Below are positions 8,480 to 17,600 of a DNA stretch of 64,000 nucleotides, piece by piece (the first letter of the stretch is position 1; every line of letters begins with the position of its first letter). Source of the stretch: an uncultured Paracoccaceae bacterium (lineage in GTDB: Bacteria; Pseudomonadota; Alphaproteobacteria; Rhodobacterales; Rhodobacteraceae); assembly GCA_947489445.1 (NCBI GenBank), contig CANLDN010000001.1:1-64000 (forward strand), in the 5' to 3' direction. Below the pieces are notes generated by a model. That model was not told the DNA's origin, made no database searches, and worked only from the letters and a program-made list of their open reading frames with translations. Made by a program: the position numbers and the translations under genes.

Positions 8480-9427
8480 TCACCCCGGCATCACCCGCCG
8501 CCACACTGGCGCGATCAGTCGGTTTGCCACAGGCATGAGCACCAGCCCCAACACCAGACCAAACACACCATCCAACCCGGCTGTCACGAACCACTCCACG
8601 GCCCCTGCAAAGCGATCCGGCACCTGATGGGCTGCCGCAACGGCCCAGTCATGAATCACATGACCCAACCCAGCAAAGCCCAGTTCCTCCAGCCCGTGGA
8701 CGATGATCGACCCACCGACCCACAGCATCGCCGCCGTGCCGACCCAGGTCAGCACCTTCAGGAAACCCGGCATACCTGCGACGATCCCACGCCCCAACGC
8801 GCGGGTGGTGCGCAACCGACCGGCACGCGCCATCACCAACCCGACATCATCCGCCTTCACGATGACCGCCACGGACACATAGACCATCACGGTGATGCCA
8901 ACCGCCACCGCAGCCAGCGTCGCCGCCTGCATCCAGACACCCGGCGCCTCGATTGCGGCCAGGGCAATCGTCATGATCTCCGCCGACAGGATGAAATCGG
9001 TCTTGATCGCCCCCTGCACCTTCTCCTCTTCCAGATGGGCCGGATCGCCCGTCTCCTCCGCATGGGTCTTTCCGGCGGCAAAGGAATGGGCGATCTTTTC
9101 GGCCCCTTCAAAACACAGATAGGCGCCGCCCAGCATCAGAAGGATCGGGATCAGCCAGGGCAGAAACGCCGATAACAGCAGCCCCGCAGGCAGCAATATC
9201 AACAGCTTGTTACGGATCGACCCCAGCGCGATCCGGCCCACGATCGGCAACTCCCGCTCTGCCGAAAACCCCTGCACGTATTTCGGCGTCACGGCAGCAT
9301 CATCGATCACGGCACCCGCCGCCTGCGCGCCCGCCTTGGTCGCCTGCCCTATCACATCATCAACCGAGGCTGCGGCCACCTTTGCAATTGCAGCCACATC
9401 ATCCAACAGCGCCAGCAGTCCACTCAT
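8480..9427 (-). CDS. DUF808 (YedI-type) inner membrane protein
   Basis: 315 residues opening with MSGLLALLDDVAAIAKVAAASVDDV, characteristic of the DUF808 family, which has no established function. An amphipathic N-terminal third includes TPKYVQGFSAERELPIV. After it come about six hydrophobic segments: two near 85-125, two around 160-205, one near 245 and one at the C-terminus. The acidic loop HAEETGDPAHLEEEKV faces one side. Start 9427 is the only ATG giving the family N-terminus. It stands alone between the BLUF gene and the divergently read gap1. Confidence 0.85.
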   Translation of the reverse strand: MSGLLALLDDVAAIAKVAAASVDDVIGQATKAGAQAAGAVIDDAAVTPKYVQGFSAERELPIVGRIALGSIRNKLLILLPAGLLLSAFLPWLIPILLMLGGAYLCFEGAEKIAHSFAAGKTHAEETGDPAHLEEEKVQGAIKTDFILSAEIMTIALAAIEAPGVWMQAATLAAVAVGITVMVYVSVAVIVKADDVGLVMARAGRLRTTRALGRGIVAGMPGFLKVLTWVGTAAMLWVGGSIIVHGLEELGFAGLGHVIHDWAVAAAHQVPDRFAGAVEWFVTAGLDGVFGLVLGLVLMPVANRLIAPVWRRVMPG

Positions 9428-9490
9428 CGCTGATCCCCCGATTCTCTGTCCAAGGGTGAACCGCCCACGCCCGTTGGGCAACCCCGTGAT

Positions 9491-9547
9491 GTTGGCGCAA
9501 ACCGTTAGCGTTAACCTGTGTGCCCTCCGCACTGTTACCGTTAACAT
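9491..9547. promoter_or_regulatory. cluster of CceR/LacI-like operators upstream of gap1
   Basis: TGTTACCGTTAACA at 9534-9547 is a good palindrome of the TGTTANCGNTAACA shape. I recall that shape for the LacI-family central-carbon regulator CceR of alphaproteobacteria. A near copy, CGTTAGCGTTAACC, is at 9504-9517 and a weaker one, TGTTGGCGCAAACC, at 9491-9504. The same GGTTAACGC half-site (minus strand here) recurs upstream of gap2. Confidence 0.55.
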
Positions 9548-9626
9548 ACTGACAAATATGATATTTCCTCTAGACACCCCACAACGAACCCGGCACCAAA
9601 CGCACAAAAGCCAAGGGGTCGAGAGC

Positions 9627-10628
9627 ATGACAGTCACCATCGGGATCAACGGTTTCGGCCGCATCGGGCGCTGCACCTTGGCCCACATCACCGAGGCCGC
9701 GCGCAACGATGTGCAGGTCGTGAAGATCAACGCCACCGGACCCATTGAAACCAACGCACATCTTCTGAAATACGACAGCGTCCACGGGCGTTTCGGCAAC
9801 CCCGTCACCGTCAGGGGCAACACGCTCGATCTCGGACGCGGCCCGATTGACGTGATGTCCACCTACGAACCAACCGAACTCGACTGGGACGGTGTCGATG
9901 TCGTGCTCGAATGCACCGGCAAATTCAACGACGGCACCAAATCATCGGTCCATCTGGATCGGGGCGCAAAAAAGGTGCTCATCTCCGCCCCAGCAAAGAA
10001 CGTCGACCGCACCGTCGTCTACGGCGTCAACCACCGCGACCTGATTGCGACCGAACGCATGGTCTCGAACGGCTCCTGCACCACCAACTGCCTCGCCCCG
10101 CTGGCAAAGGTCCTGAACGACGCCATCGGCATCGAACGGGGCATCATGACCGCAATCCACAGCTACACTGGCGACCAGCCCACACTCGACCGGCGGCATA
10201 ATGACCTCTACCGCGCCCGCGCCGCCGCCATGGCGATGATCCCCACGTCGACCGGGGCCGCCAAGGCCCTTGGCGAAGTCCTCCCCGAACTTTCCGGTAA
10301 ACTCGATGGCACCGCCATGCGGGTGCCTACGCCAAATGTCAGCGCGGTTGACCTGACGTTCGAGGCGGGCAAATCCGTCACAGCCGATGACGTCAACGCC
10401 ATCGTGGCCGAGGCCGCGAACGGCTACATGGGCATGGTCATGGCCTATGACGCCGAGGCAAAGGTCAGCATCGACTTCAACCACACCACCCAAAGCTGCA
10501 TCTTCGCCCCCGACCAGACCAAGGTGGTGGGCGGCAAAACAGTACGGGTTCTGGCGTGGTACGACAATGAATGGGGGTTCTCGGCCCGCATGGCCGATGT
10601 TGCGGCGACGATGGGACGACTACAGTAA
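9627..10628 (+). CDS. gap: glyceraldehyde-3-phosphate dehydrogenase, predicted NADP-preferring paralogue
   Basis: 333 residues with the GAPDH signature: [10 protein letters not shown] at 6-15, SCTTNC with catalytic Cys151, and His178 in AIHSYTGDQ. Position 36, normally the Asp that binds the NAD ribose, is Ala (KINATG). The pair usually read as Leu-Pro at canonical 187-188 is Arg189-Arg190 (TLDRRH). Loss of that Asp is the GapB-type change known to permit NADP, and two Arg could hold the 2'-phosphate. This suggests a gluconeogenic/NADPH role. The start at 9627 has AAGGGG upstream; longer readings start inside the operator region. A second gap lies about 10 kb away. Confidence 0.93.
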   Translation: MTVTIGINGFGRIGRCTLAHITEAARNDVQVVKINATGPIETNAHLLKYDSVHGRFGNPVTVRGNTLDLGRGPIDVMSTYEPTELDWDGVDVVLECTGKFNDGTKSSVHLDRGAKKVLISAPAKNVDRTVVYGVNHRDLIATERMVSNGSCTTNCLAPLAKVLNDAIGIERGIMTAIHSYTGDQPTLDRRHNDLYRARAAAMAMIPTSTGAAKALGEVLPELSGKLDGTAMRVPTPNVSAVDLTFEAGKSVTADDVNAIVAEAANGYMGMVMAYDAEAKVSIDFNHTTQSCIFAPDQTKVVGGKTVRVLAWYDNEWGFSARMADVAATMGRLQ

Positions 10629-10649
10629 ACATCACCAACCCGACCAAGA

Positions 10650-10899
10650 TCAGGTTTCAGGGCACCATTGCCGCGTCCAGACATCAAACTGCTCGACCGC
10701 GTCACCGCTTGGCGCCAGCAACATCAAATCCCCACTATGCTGGGTATTGCTGTTGGCGAACTGGGTGCCGAAATCGCGCAATAGCTGCGCGTCAGACGAC
10801 CAGACCTGGCTGCGCTTTCGGCACGCGGACCCCACAATCAAACTGTAATTCATCTCTGGCATCTGTCCCGTACTTCCGCAAAGGTCGCCCTGCTTTGCA
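10650..10899 (-). pseudogene. truncated hypothetical ORF ending at an IS-like palindrome
   Basis: The minus strand carries about 83 codons of natural-looking protein (KQGDLCGSTGQ, then PEMNYSLIVGSACRKRS, QLLRDFGTQF, LMLLAPSGDAVEQFDVWTRQW) to a stop at 10650. The frame enters directly from the arm of the palindrome at 10900. The first ATG is at 10862, but similar-quality sequence continues upstream of it. This suggests an N-terminally truncated gene, with its front replaced by the palindromic element. Cys-containing and possibly exported; family unknown. Confidence 0.3.
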
Positions 10900-10966
10900 G
10901 AGCCGCCGCACGAGATTGAGTAGTCCTGACCCGAGCTACCAGTTGTCAGGATAAGTGCGGCGGCTC
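10900..10966. repeat. 67-bp nested palindrome, possible IS or MITE scar
   Basis: A perfect 12-bp outer inverted repeat, GAGCCGCCGCAC (10900-10911) with GTGCGGCGGCTC (10955-10966), encloses an inner 7-bp one, TCCTGAC (10924-10930) with GTCAGGA (10945-10951). Each half reads inwards as GAGCCGCCGCAC, a spacer, then TCCTGAC, as two ends of one element would after collapse. There is no T tract, so it is not a simple terminator for gap1, though it may act as one. Confidence 0.55.
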
Positions 10967-11085
10967 AGTGAAACAGGCCGGATTTTTTGATGTGACAAAC
11001 ACGCGCCTCACGTTCTTGTCTTGCACTGCGCGCGCATCTGTTCATGCCGACAGTACAGACACCATAACCTATCACCATTGGCACA

Positions 11086-11110
11086 ATCGTTTGAGCAAAC
11101 GTGGTATTTT
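11086..11110 (+). repeat. left copy of a 25-bp direct repeat
   Basis: ATCGTTTGAGC, then A, then AACGTGGTATTTT. The same sequence with a single change (A to G) occurs at 20264-20288 in the same orientation, 9.2 kb away. In this copy CGTTTG-AG-CAAACG is a perfect inverted repeat, so it may be a protein binding site. It lies about 190 bases upstream of the SARP-like gene. The rest of 10967-11298 is AT-richer leader DNA with no ORF I trust. Confidence 0.7.
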
Positions 11111-11298
11111 CGAAAAATGCCGTTTTAATTAGCGAAAAATTAGGATCTTCGCCGGTCCGCAACCGCTCCACCCCCCGTATTTCGACATTAATTTGTAGAA
11201 TTTGCTACAGAACCAAGAATAAATACCGCTTACCATGCGTAACCTTCTTGAGCAGTCAGACGACCGCTTGACCGCTATAAACAAGCCGAAGGAGGGCG

Positions 11299-12915
11299 AT
11301 GACCGTGACGCAATTGGACGCCAGAACATATGCAGTGCAACAGCTCCAGACAGAGGCGCCACTGCGAATCAATGTGCTCGGTGATGTGACATTGTTGCGC
11401 AACGGTATTGATGTCCCCCTGACCTCGTCTCGGAAAACCCGGGCACTTCTGGCTTACCTCGCGATCACCGGACAGTCGCATCGGCGCGAACATCTGTGCG
11501 AGCTGTTCTTTGACAATACCAATGATCCACGCGGGGCGCTGCGCTGGTCACTCAGCAAATTGCGTCCCTTGTTGCAGCATGACGGCGCGTCGCTGCTGCT
11601 TGCTGATCGTGATCGTGTTTCTTTGAAAATGAGCGGTTTGATCCTCGACACGCGCGTCGTACGCGACATTCATGACAGCGCCAGCCCATCAATCAAATGC
11701 TTGCGGCATGCGGCGATGTTATTGGCACATCGCCCACTGGCCAGCCTCGAACTCCCCAGAGCAGAGGATTACCACATCTGGCTGCTTGGCGAACGCGAAG
11801 AACTGCAAGGGTTACGGGCAGGCATCATCCGCAAACTCGTCGCTGCAGACGGTGTGGAAGATGCCGAAGCCATCAAATGGCTGCGCACCTGGTGCAATCT
11901 CGAACCCTTCTCGCATGACGCGCCACGGGCCCTGTGGGACAAGCTGTCCAGCCTCGGACGAAAAGAAGAAGCAGACGGCGTCGCAAGTAGATACAAATCG
12001 CTCATGGGCCCGGATGCCAAGTCATGGACAACAGCCAAAACGACATCACAAACGCCCAGCAAGTGCTTCTTAAAAAACCAACAAATCGGTTTCTGTAAAG
12101 CCGTCGATGATGTCAAGATCGCCTATGCGAAGGTCGGTTCAGGGCCGCCCTTGGTGAAGGCCGCAAATTGGCTGAACCATCTCGAACTCGACTGGGACAG
12201 CCCGATCTGGAGCAAAACCTTCCAAGCGCTGGCCTCAAATCACACCTTCATTCGGTACGACGAACGCGGCAACGGGCTGTCGGACTGGGATGTACCCGAT
12301 ATCAGCTTTGCGTCCTTTCTCAACGACCTTGAAACCGTAGTCGACAGCCAATCGCTGGGGCGTTTTCCATTGCTGGGCATGTCGCAGGGGTGCGCCGTGT
12401 CCATTGAATATGCGGTGCGGCATCCCGATCGGGTTTCCGCGCTTATCCTTGTCGGAGGGTATGCCAGTGGTTGGCGGATCGGCATGTCCGCCGAAGAACG
12501 CGAAAGACGCAAAGCCGTATTGACCCTGACACGTTTGGGCTGGGGCACCTCAAACGCAGCCTACCGGCACATCTTTTCGCAAACCTTCATGCCAGATGCA
12601 AACCCCAATGCCTTGGCCTGGTTCGATGATTTTCAGCGGCAGACAACATCGCCGGAAAACGCGGTGCGGTTTCAACAAGCGTTCGGCGATATCGACGTGC
12701 GGCACCTTTTGCCACAAATCAAGGCACCGACATTGGTCCTGCACGCCCGCGGGGATCAACGCATTCCGTTTGAACAAGGACGAGAACTGGCAGCCAGCAT
12801 TCCCAACGCGCGGTTTGTGACGCTGGAAAGCCGCAACCACATCATCCTTGGCGACGAACCGGCCTGGCAGGTCTGCATGGACGAAATCCAACAATTTTTG
12901 CGCGAACACACATAA
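11299..12915 (+). CDS. SARP-like transcription regulator fused to an alpha/beta hydrolase
   Basis: 538 residues. Residues about 20-95 form a winged-helix domain of the SARP/OmpR type (LRINVLGDVTLLRNG...SRKTRALLAYLAI, then LRWSLSKLRPLL). Residues about 100-250 look like a short BTAD-type helical region. From about 265 to the end there is an alpha/beta hydrolase with nucleophile Ser362 in GMSQG, acid Asp486 in ARGDQRIPF and His514 in SRNHIILGD, a complete triad. The domain may act as an enzyme or as a ligand-sensing module. The start is supported by AAGGAGG seven bases upstream. An ECF sigma factor follows on the same strand about 310 bases later, so they are probably separate units. The target genes are unknown. 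Confidence 0.85.
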   Translation: MTVTQLDARTYAVQQLQTEAPLRINVLGDVTLLRNGIDVPLTSSRKTRALLAYLAITGQSHRREHLCELFFDNTNDPRGALRWSLSKLRPLLQHDGASLLLADRDRVSLKMSGLILDTRVVRDIHDSASPSIKCLRHAAMLLAHRPLASLELPRAEDYHIWLLGEREELQGLRAGIIRKLVAADGVEDAEAIKWLRTWCNLEPFSHDAPRALWDKLSSLGRKEEADGVASRYKSLMGPDAKSWTTAKTTSQTPSKCFLKNQQIGFCKAVDDVKIAYAKVGSGPPLVKAANWLNHLELDWDSPIWSKTFQALASNHTFIRYDERGNGLSDWDVPDISFASFLNDLETVVDSQSLGRFPLLGMSQGCAVSIEYAVRHPDRVSALILVGGYASGWRIGMSAEERERRKAVLTLTRLGWGTSNAAYRHIFSQTFMPDANPNALAWFDDFQRQTTSPENAVRFQQAFGDIDVRHLLPQIKAPTLVLHARGDQRIPFEQGRELAASIPNARFVTLESRNHIILGDEPAWQVCMDEIQQFLREHT

Positions 12916-13229
12916 TTGCGGCATTCACTGCCGGCACGCAGAAAAATTACGACAGAACAGAATAATTCACGCATGTGGTGCGTAATCCTTACATGGAAAG
13001 GCGGAACCAGCAGCCCACACACAACCATAGGATACATGCTATGAGCCGGAGTGCAGTAATCGCGATTGACATATTGTCGGCGGATGCAGCACGCCCGTCC
13101 ACTATCAAAGACCCACGAAAATTAGCGCAGATTTTGCGTGGTAATTGCCCCAAAAACCAAAGCAATCCATTGAAAAATATGAAAAAATCATGGATTATGG
13201 ATCGGTATAAATGCACCCTTCCGGAACGA
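12916..13229 (+). other. intergenic leader before the ECF sigma gene
   Basis: This 314-base stretch has no supported gene; the sigma-factor frame stays open through part of it but the residues are not family-like. It holds one imperfect inverted repeat, CCACGAAAAT (13113-13122) against ATTTTGCGTGG (13131-13141), and an AT-rich run near 13170-13215 that is the likely promoter region. There is no T-tract terminator for the preceding gene. Confidence 0.4.
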
Positions 13230-13751
13230 ATGCGCGCGATGGCAATACCCCCCGATCAATTCAAGGCAGACATGATCAATCTGTTGCCGCGATTGCGTCG
13301 TTTTTCGCTCAGCCTGACCCGTTCCAACCCCGATGCCGACGATCTTTTGCAGGACGCTTGTGCGGCCGCGCTGGACAGATGGCAGCAATACGACCCGGCA
13401 CAACCGCTTGATCGTTGGATGTTTCGTGTGCTGCGTAATCTTTGGATTTCCGAGGTGCGCAAACGCAAGCTGCGCCACGGCGCGGGCCAGATCCCGGCAG
13501 AACAAGCATCCGAATTACATACTCAGAGTGGTGAAGATGATCGCATTGATGCCCAAAACGTGCACCGCAAGATGGCCGATCTTGATCAGGATCTCGCACA
13601 ACCACTCATGCTAGTCTGCGCCGAAGGTTACAGCTACCGCGAAACCTCTGATTTGCTGGGCATCCCCATCGGCACGGTGATGAGCAGGATTCACCGTGCA
13701 AGAAAACTCCTTGTCGCAAGCCTCGCGTCAGATGGGGGTACACAGCAATGA
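13230..13751 (+). CDS. ECF-type RNA polymerase sigma factor
   Basis: 173 residues from the ATG at 13230, which has GGAA close upstream. A second ATG at 13239 is equally possible, and the longer upstream reading is not family-like. Region 2 (residues about 15-75) contains LLPRLRRFSLSLTRSNPDADDLLQDACAAAL and DRWMFRVLRNLWISEVRKRK. Region 4 (about 115-165) contains VCAEGYSYRETSDLLGIPIGTVMSRIHRARKLL. There is no extra C-terminal domain. It overlaps the anti-sigma gene by four bases (ATGA), the usual arrangement for a sigma factor held inactive by a membrane protein and freed by an envelope signal. Confidence 0.93.
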   Translation: MRAMAIPPDQFKADMINLLPRLRRFSLSLTRSNPDADDLLQDACAAALDRWQQYDPAQPLDRWMFRVLRNLWISEVRKRKLRHGAGQIPAEQASELHTQSGEDDRIDAQNVHRKMADLDQDLAQPLMLVCAEGYSYRETSDLLGIPIGTVMSRIHRARKLLVASLASDGGTQQ

Positions 13752-14509
13752 AGGATTTTTCGGAAAAGCTCAGCGCCTATATGGACGGCGAATTAAACCT
13801 GAACGATGCCAGCGGCGTCGAAACGCTTTTGGCCAATGACCCCGATGCCCAAGCCATATTGGATGCTTTGATGCTGGCCGATGCACTTGCGATTGAACAA
13901 TTCCAGACCCAGCTGAACGACCCGGTGCCATTTGCGCTCGCCCAAGACATAAAGGCTGCGGAAATTTCGGGGCCCGTCGCCCCGCACCGCCCGATTTGGG
14001 GCACATTGGCAGCCAGCCTTGTGGTTTTCGCGATGGGGGGCGCGGGCGGTTATGCGATCAATGGGCAATCGGCCCCCGCCCCGGACAGATGGCTCGCGGA
14101 CATCGCCGATTATCACGCCATTTATGCCAGTCAGGACCGGCATCTGGTCGAAGTCGGCGCAGACCGGGCCAGCTATATCGAAGCCTGGTTGGGCAACACG
14201 GTCGGAACCACGTTCACCATCCCGGATTTGTCGTCTTTCGGAATGACATTCGAAGGCGGTCGGCTTTTGGTGGCCAATGGCAAACCGGTCGCACAACTGA
14301 TGTATCGACAGCCAAATGGCGCTGTTATCGCCCTTTGCCTGCAACGCAGCAACACAGCCCCCGGCGAAACGCTTGAATTCAAAACACAAACCATCAACGG
14401 GTTCGACTTTGTCAGCTGGACCACGGATGGCGCGGATTATGTCGTAATCGGCCCCGGTGGGCAGCCCGATCTGGGCGCGATAGCAACAAATGCGGCTTTG
14501 GGAATCTAG
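13748..14509 (+). CDS. membrane anti-sigma factor (RskA/ChrR-unlike, zinc-free)
   Basis: 253 residues. The N-terminal cytoplasmic part has the anti-sigma hallmark FSEKLSAYMDGELN...VETLLANDPDAQ. The HxxxCxxC zinc motif is absent. One membrane segment lies at about 85-105 (GTLAASLVVFAMGGAGGYAI). A periplasmic domain of about 145 residues includes VEVGADRASYIEAWLG and FEGGRLLVANGKPVAQLMY. It is translationally coupled to the ECF sigma gene. The periplasmic part would be the sensor; no cleavage motif is evident. The convergent autotransporter gene is the nearest plausible target of the pair. Confidence 0.88.
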   Translation: MKDFSEKLSAYMDGELNLNDASGVETLLANDPDAQAILDALMLADALAIEQFQTQLNDPVPFALAQDIKAAEISGPVAPHRPIWGTLAASLVVFAMGGAGGYAINGQSAPAPDRWLADIADYHAIYASQDRHLVEVGADRASYIEAWLGNTVGTTFTIPDLSSFGMTFEGGRLLVANGKPVAQLMYRQPNGAVIALCLQRSNTAPGETLEFKTQTINGFDFVSWTTDGADYVVIGPGGQPDLGAIATNAALGI

Positions 14510-14580
14510 GGCCAAGGCGCGACTTGCGAACTGTGCGATCACGACCGATACAAACATGACAAACCGATCCTTTGATGTGG

Positions 14581-14608
14581 AAAAGGCCGAGGCGCCCAAT
14601 GCGCCTCG
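14581..14608 (-). terminator. intrinsic terminator of the autotransporter gene
   Basis: On the minus strand CGAGGCGC and GCGCCTCG form a perfect 8-bp stem with a 5-base loop, followed after GCC by four T residues. It lies 12 bases past the autotransporter stop. Confidence 0.7.
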
Positions 14609-14619
14609 ACCAAATACAT

Positions 14620-17600
14620 TTAGAATTTGAAGCTGATATTCAGGCTGGCCGCGACCGCCTCAGCATCGTTTTGACCGAACTGGTATTCGACATCGCCGAT
14701 CAGGCTCAGGCCCTGCGATTGCGCAAACGTAGCCCGCGCACCAACAAACCCGGCCAGGAACGTATCGCTATCCTCAGGGGCAAATGTGAACGGATCACTG
14801 ATCTGATCCCCCAATGATGTGCGCGCTTCAAAATCATCCTCGATGCTCAGCCGCCCGTCGATCCCGCCACGCATTTCCGCGTCAAACCGGCCCGCCGTGT
14901 AACCCAGCGCCAATTGATGACGCGAACGGAATGTCTGGGCCAGACGGCTGTCAACGCTCAGATTGGACCCGGTTGTGCCAGTTTCCTCATAGGCATCAAA
15001 GAACGACGCGGTATAATTCAGCGCCGCCGACGGCCGCAGCTCAAACACACCCAGCTCGCGGAAATACCCCGACGCGGTGATTGACGCGCTGACGAACGTG
15101 CTATCCATTGTGGCCGTCGCCGTTTCCAGACCATCCAGGATTGATGTATCCAGAACCAGACGCTCACTGTCATAGCTTTGGGCACCGGCCAGCAAGTTGA
15201 TGGTATATTTTCCTTCACTGCCGGGCACCGTGTAGTAGACCCCGCCAAAGAAACTCTCGCCGCTCAGCGTGCTTGATGTGACGTCGGTCTCAATCTCGCT
15301 TGTGGTGACACCGGCGACGAACCCCATATCGCGGCCATTGAATGTGCCCTCGTAGCCCGCCATCAGACCGGCCAGCTCTTGGGAATAGGCCAGTGCAGCG
15401 CCGTCATCGCCATATGTGCCCGCCTCTCCGAACACGCCAGCCCAGACACCTGCCGTACCCGCATTGTCATCAATGGCGCGGCGGGCACCATCCGTCAGGG
15501 CAGCGGTCGTTTCATTCAAAACCGAAGGACCAGTCATCTCAAATACCATCACATCGGTTTGGTTCTCTCCGAATGTCACGAACTGCGCATCAAAGCTGTC
15601 ATCAACGTCAAACGCTTCCACACCAAAGGTGGACACCCGCCAAGAGATATCTTCTGGCAAGGATCCTTCCTGAACAGCAAGCGCATCACCAGCCCCTGCA
15701 CCCAGATCAATGACACCAACAATCGTCTGGCCATCCGCCAATGTGGCAAACTGATCGCCATCACCCCCACGGATCGCCGCTGCCAGACCGTCACCGATGG
15801 TGATCAGGTTACCGTTATTGATAATCCTGCTCTGGTCACCCGCCACGACAGCCGCATCAGACCCAACGCCTGTTGTCACCACGAAGGCATCATTCGTGAT
15901 GGCGCTCAATGCGCCGTTCGCCACTATGCCATGAGAGTTCTCGCCATTTGTCGTCACCGTACCGCCGTTGTTGACAATCGAGTTATCACCCAACGACTGA
16001 ATACCATGGGAACCGCCAGCAAGTGTTGCGTCACCCAGCGCACCGGTCAAGATCGCGCCGGTATTGGCGATCGTGGCTTGCGTGCCATTCACCCTCATCC
16101 CGTTTGCGTCGCTACCCGATGTCTCAATCCGCCCGTCATTGACGACGATTGCGTTGTCGGACTGTTCCGCTTCGGCGGAACCGCCCACCACGATACCTTC
16201 CGCACCGTCACCAACCCCGATGATGGTCGCTCCGACAGCATTCAGCACATCCGCGTCAGCGCCAGTCGCCACGATACCTGCACCAAACCCGCCGTTCAGC
16301 GTGATGATACCCAGATTGTCGACATCGACCCCAATCCCGCCAGCCACAATACCATTGGCATTATCGCTGGTCGTGGTGATGTTGGCATCTGCAGTATTCA
16401 AAACCGCAGCACTGTTGCCTGCGACATTGATCCCATCAGCGAAACCGCCACCTGTCGTAATCGCATTGTTGTTCGTGACAGCCGCATCATTGCCCTGCGC
16501 AAAGATACCAAACGCATTGTCACCGGTTGTGGCGATCAAGCCGTTATTATTGGCGCGGCTCTCCGTTCCGCCAATCTCGATGCCATGTGAAGCGGCACCC
16601 GCTGTCGCAATAGTACCCTCGGCGAAGTTGCGCACATTGGTCTTGTTGCCGGTGCCAACCACACCAATCGAACCCGCGCCATCCGTGTCGATCAACCCGT
16701 TATTCGTCACCGTCGCTTCAGAACCGACCGTGCGGACCCCGGCAGAACCGTCACCGGTTGTCTGCACATTATTGTTGTTCACCACCGTAGGCTTGCCACC
16801 GGACGCCAGAATGGCCGCCGCATCAGCGCCTGTCGTCGTCAGATCGGCATCATTGGTGACACGCGTACCGCCACCAAATATACGAATGGCGGACGCGCCC
16901 TCACCTTCGGTTGTGATCGTGTTGGTATTCACGATGGTAGATGCGTTGCCACCCGTGGAAATCCCGTGGGACTCCGTACCTGTCGTGGCAATGCCGCCAT
17001 CATTGGTGACATTGGCATTCGCCCCACGCGTGACGATACCACTGCTGTTCGCACCTGTCGTATTGATCGTATTGTTGTTCGTGATCACATGACGCTCACC
17101 CGAGGCCTCGATCCCAGCGGCACCAGCGCCGCCCGTTGTGATCGCGCCATCATTGGTGACAACACCGTCAGTCCCGGCCAACGCGATCCCGCGCGACCCA
17201 TCACCCTGCGTGGTGATACCGGCGGTTTCATCATTGACGATCTGGGCACGATCGCCCGTCACATTGACCCCGTCGCTGTCAGCGCCCGTGGTCAAGATCG
17301 CATTGGTGTTATTCACGTCGGCATCCTCACCGACGACGACAATGGCGTCCGCATTTGCGCCGCCCGTCGTAATCGCTGCACCATTTGTGACTTGACCAAA
17401 ATCACCGTCCAGAAAGATTCCGCGGGACCCATCCTCCTGCGTGGTGATACTGCCCGGCTCGGCACTGTCGATCTGCGCACGATCGCCCGTCACATTGATC
17501 CCGTCACTGTCAGCACCCGTGGTCAAGATCGCATTGGTGTTATCGACCTCTGCATCGTCACCGACGACCACAATCGCATCTGAATCTGTACCACCTGTCG

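Noticed and set aside
10965..11171. 68-codon minus-strand reading containing the 25-bp repeat
   Set aside because: Composition is not protein-like, and the resemblance to a reading near 20300 is explained by the shared DNA repeat.
15379..17583. Plus-strand readings of 200-400 codons across the autotransporter
   Set aside because: They are antisense to a repetitive, stop-poor passenger gene, and their periodicity is that of the passenger repeats.
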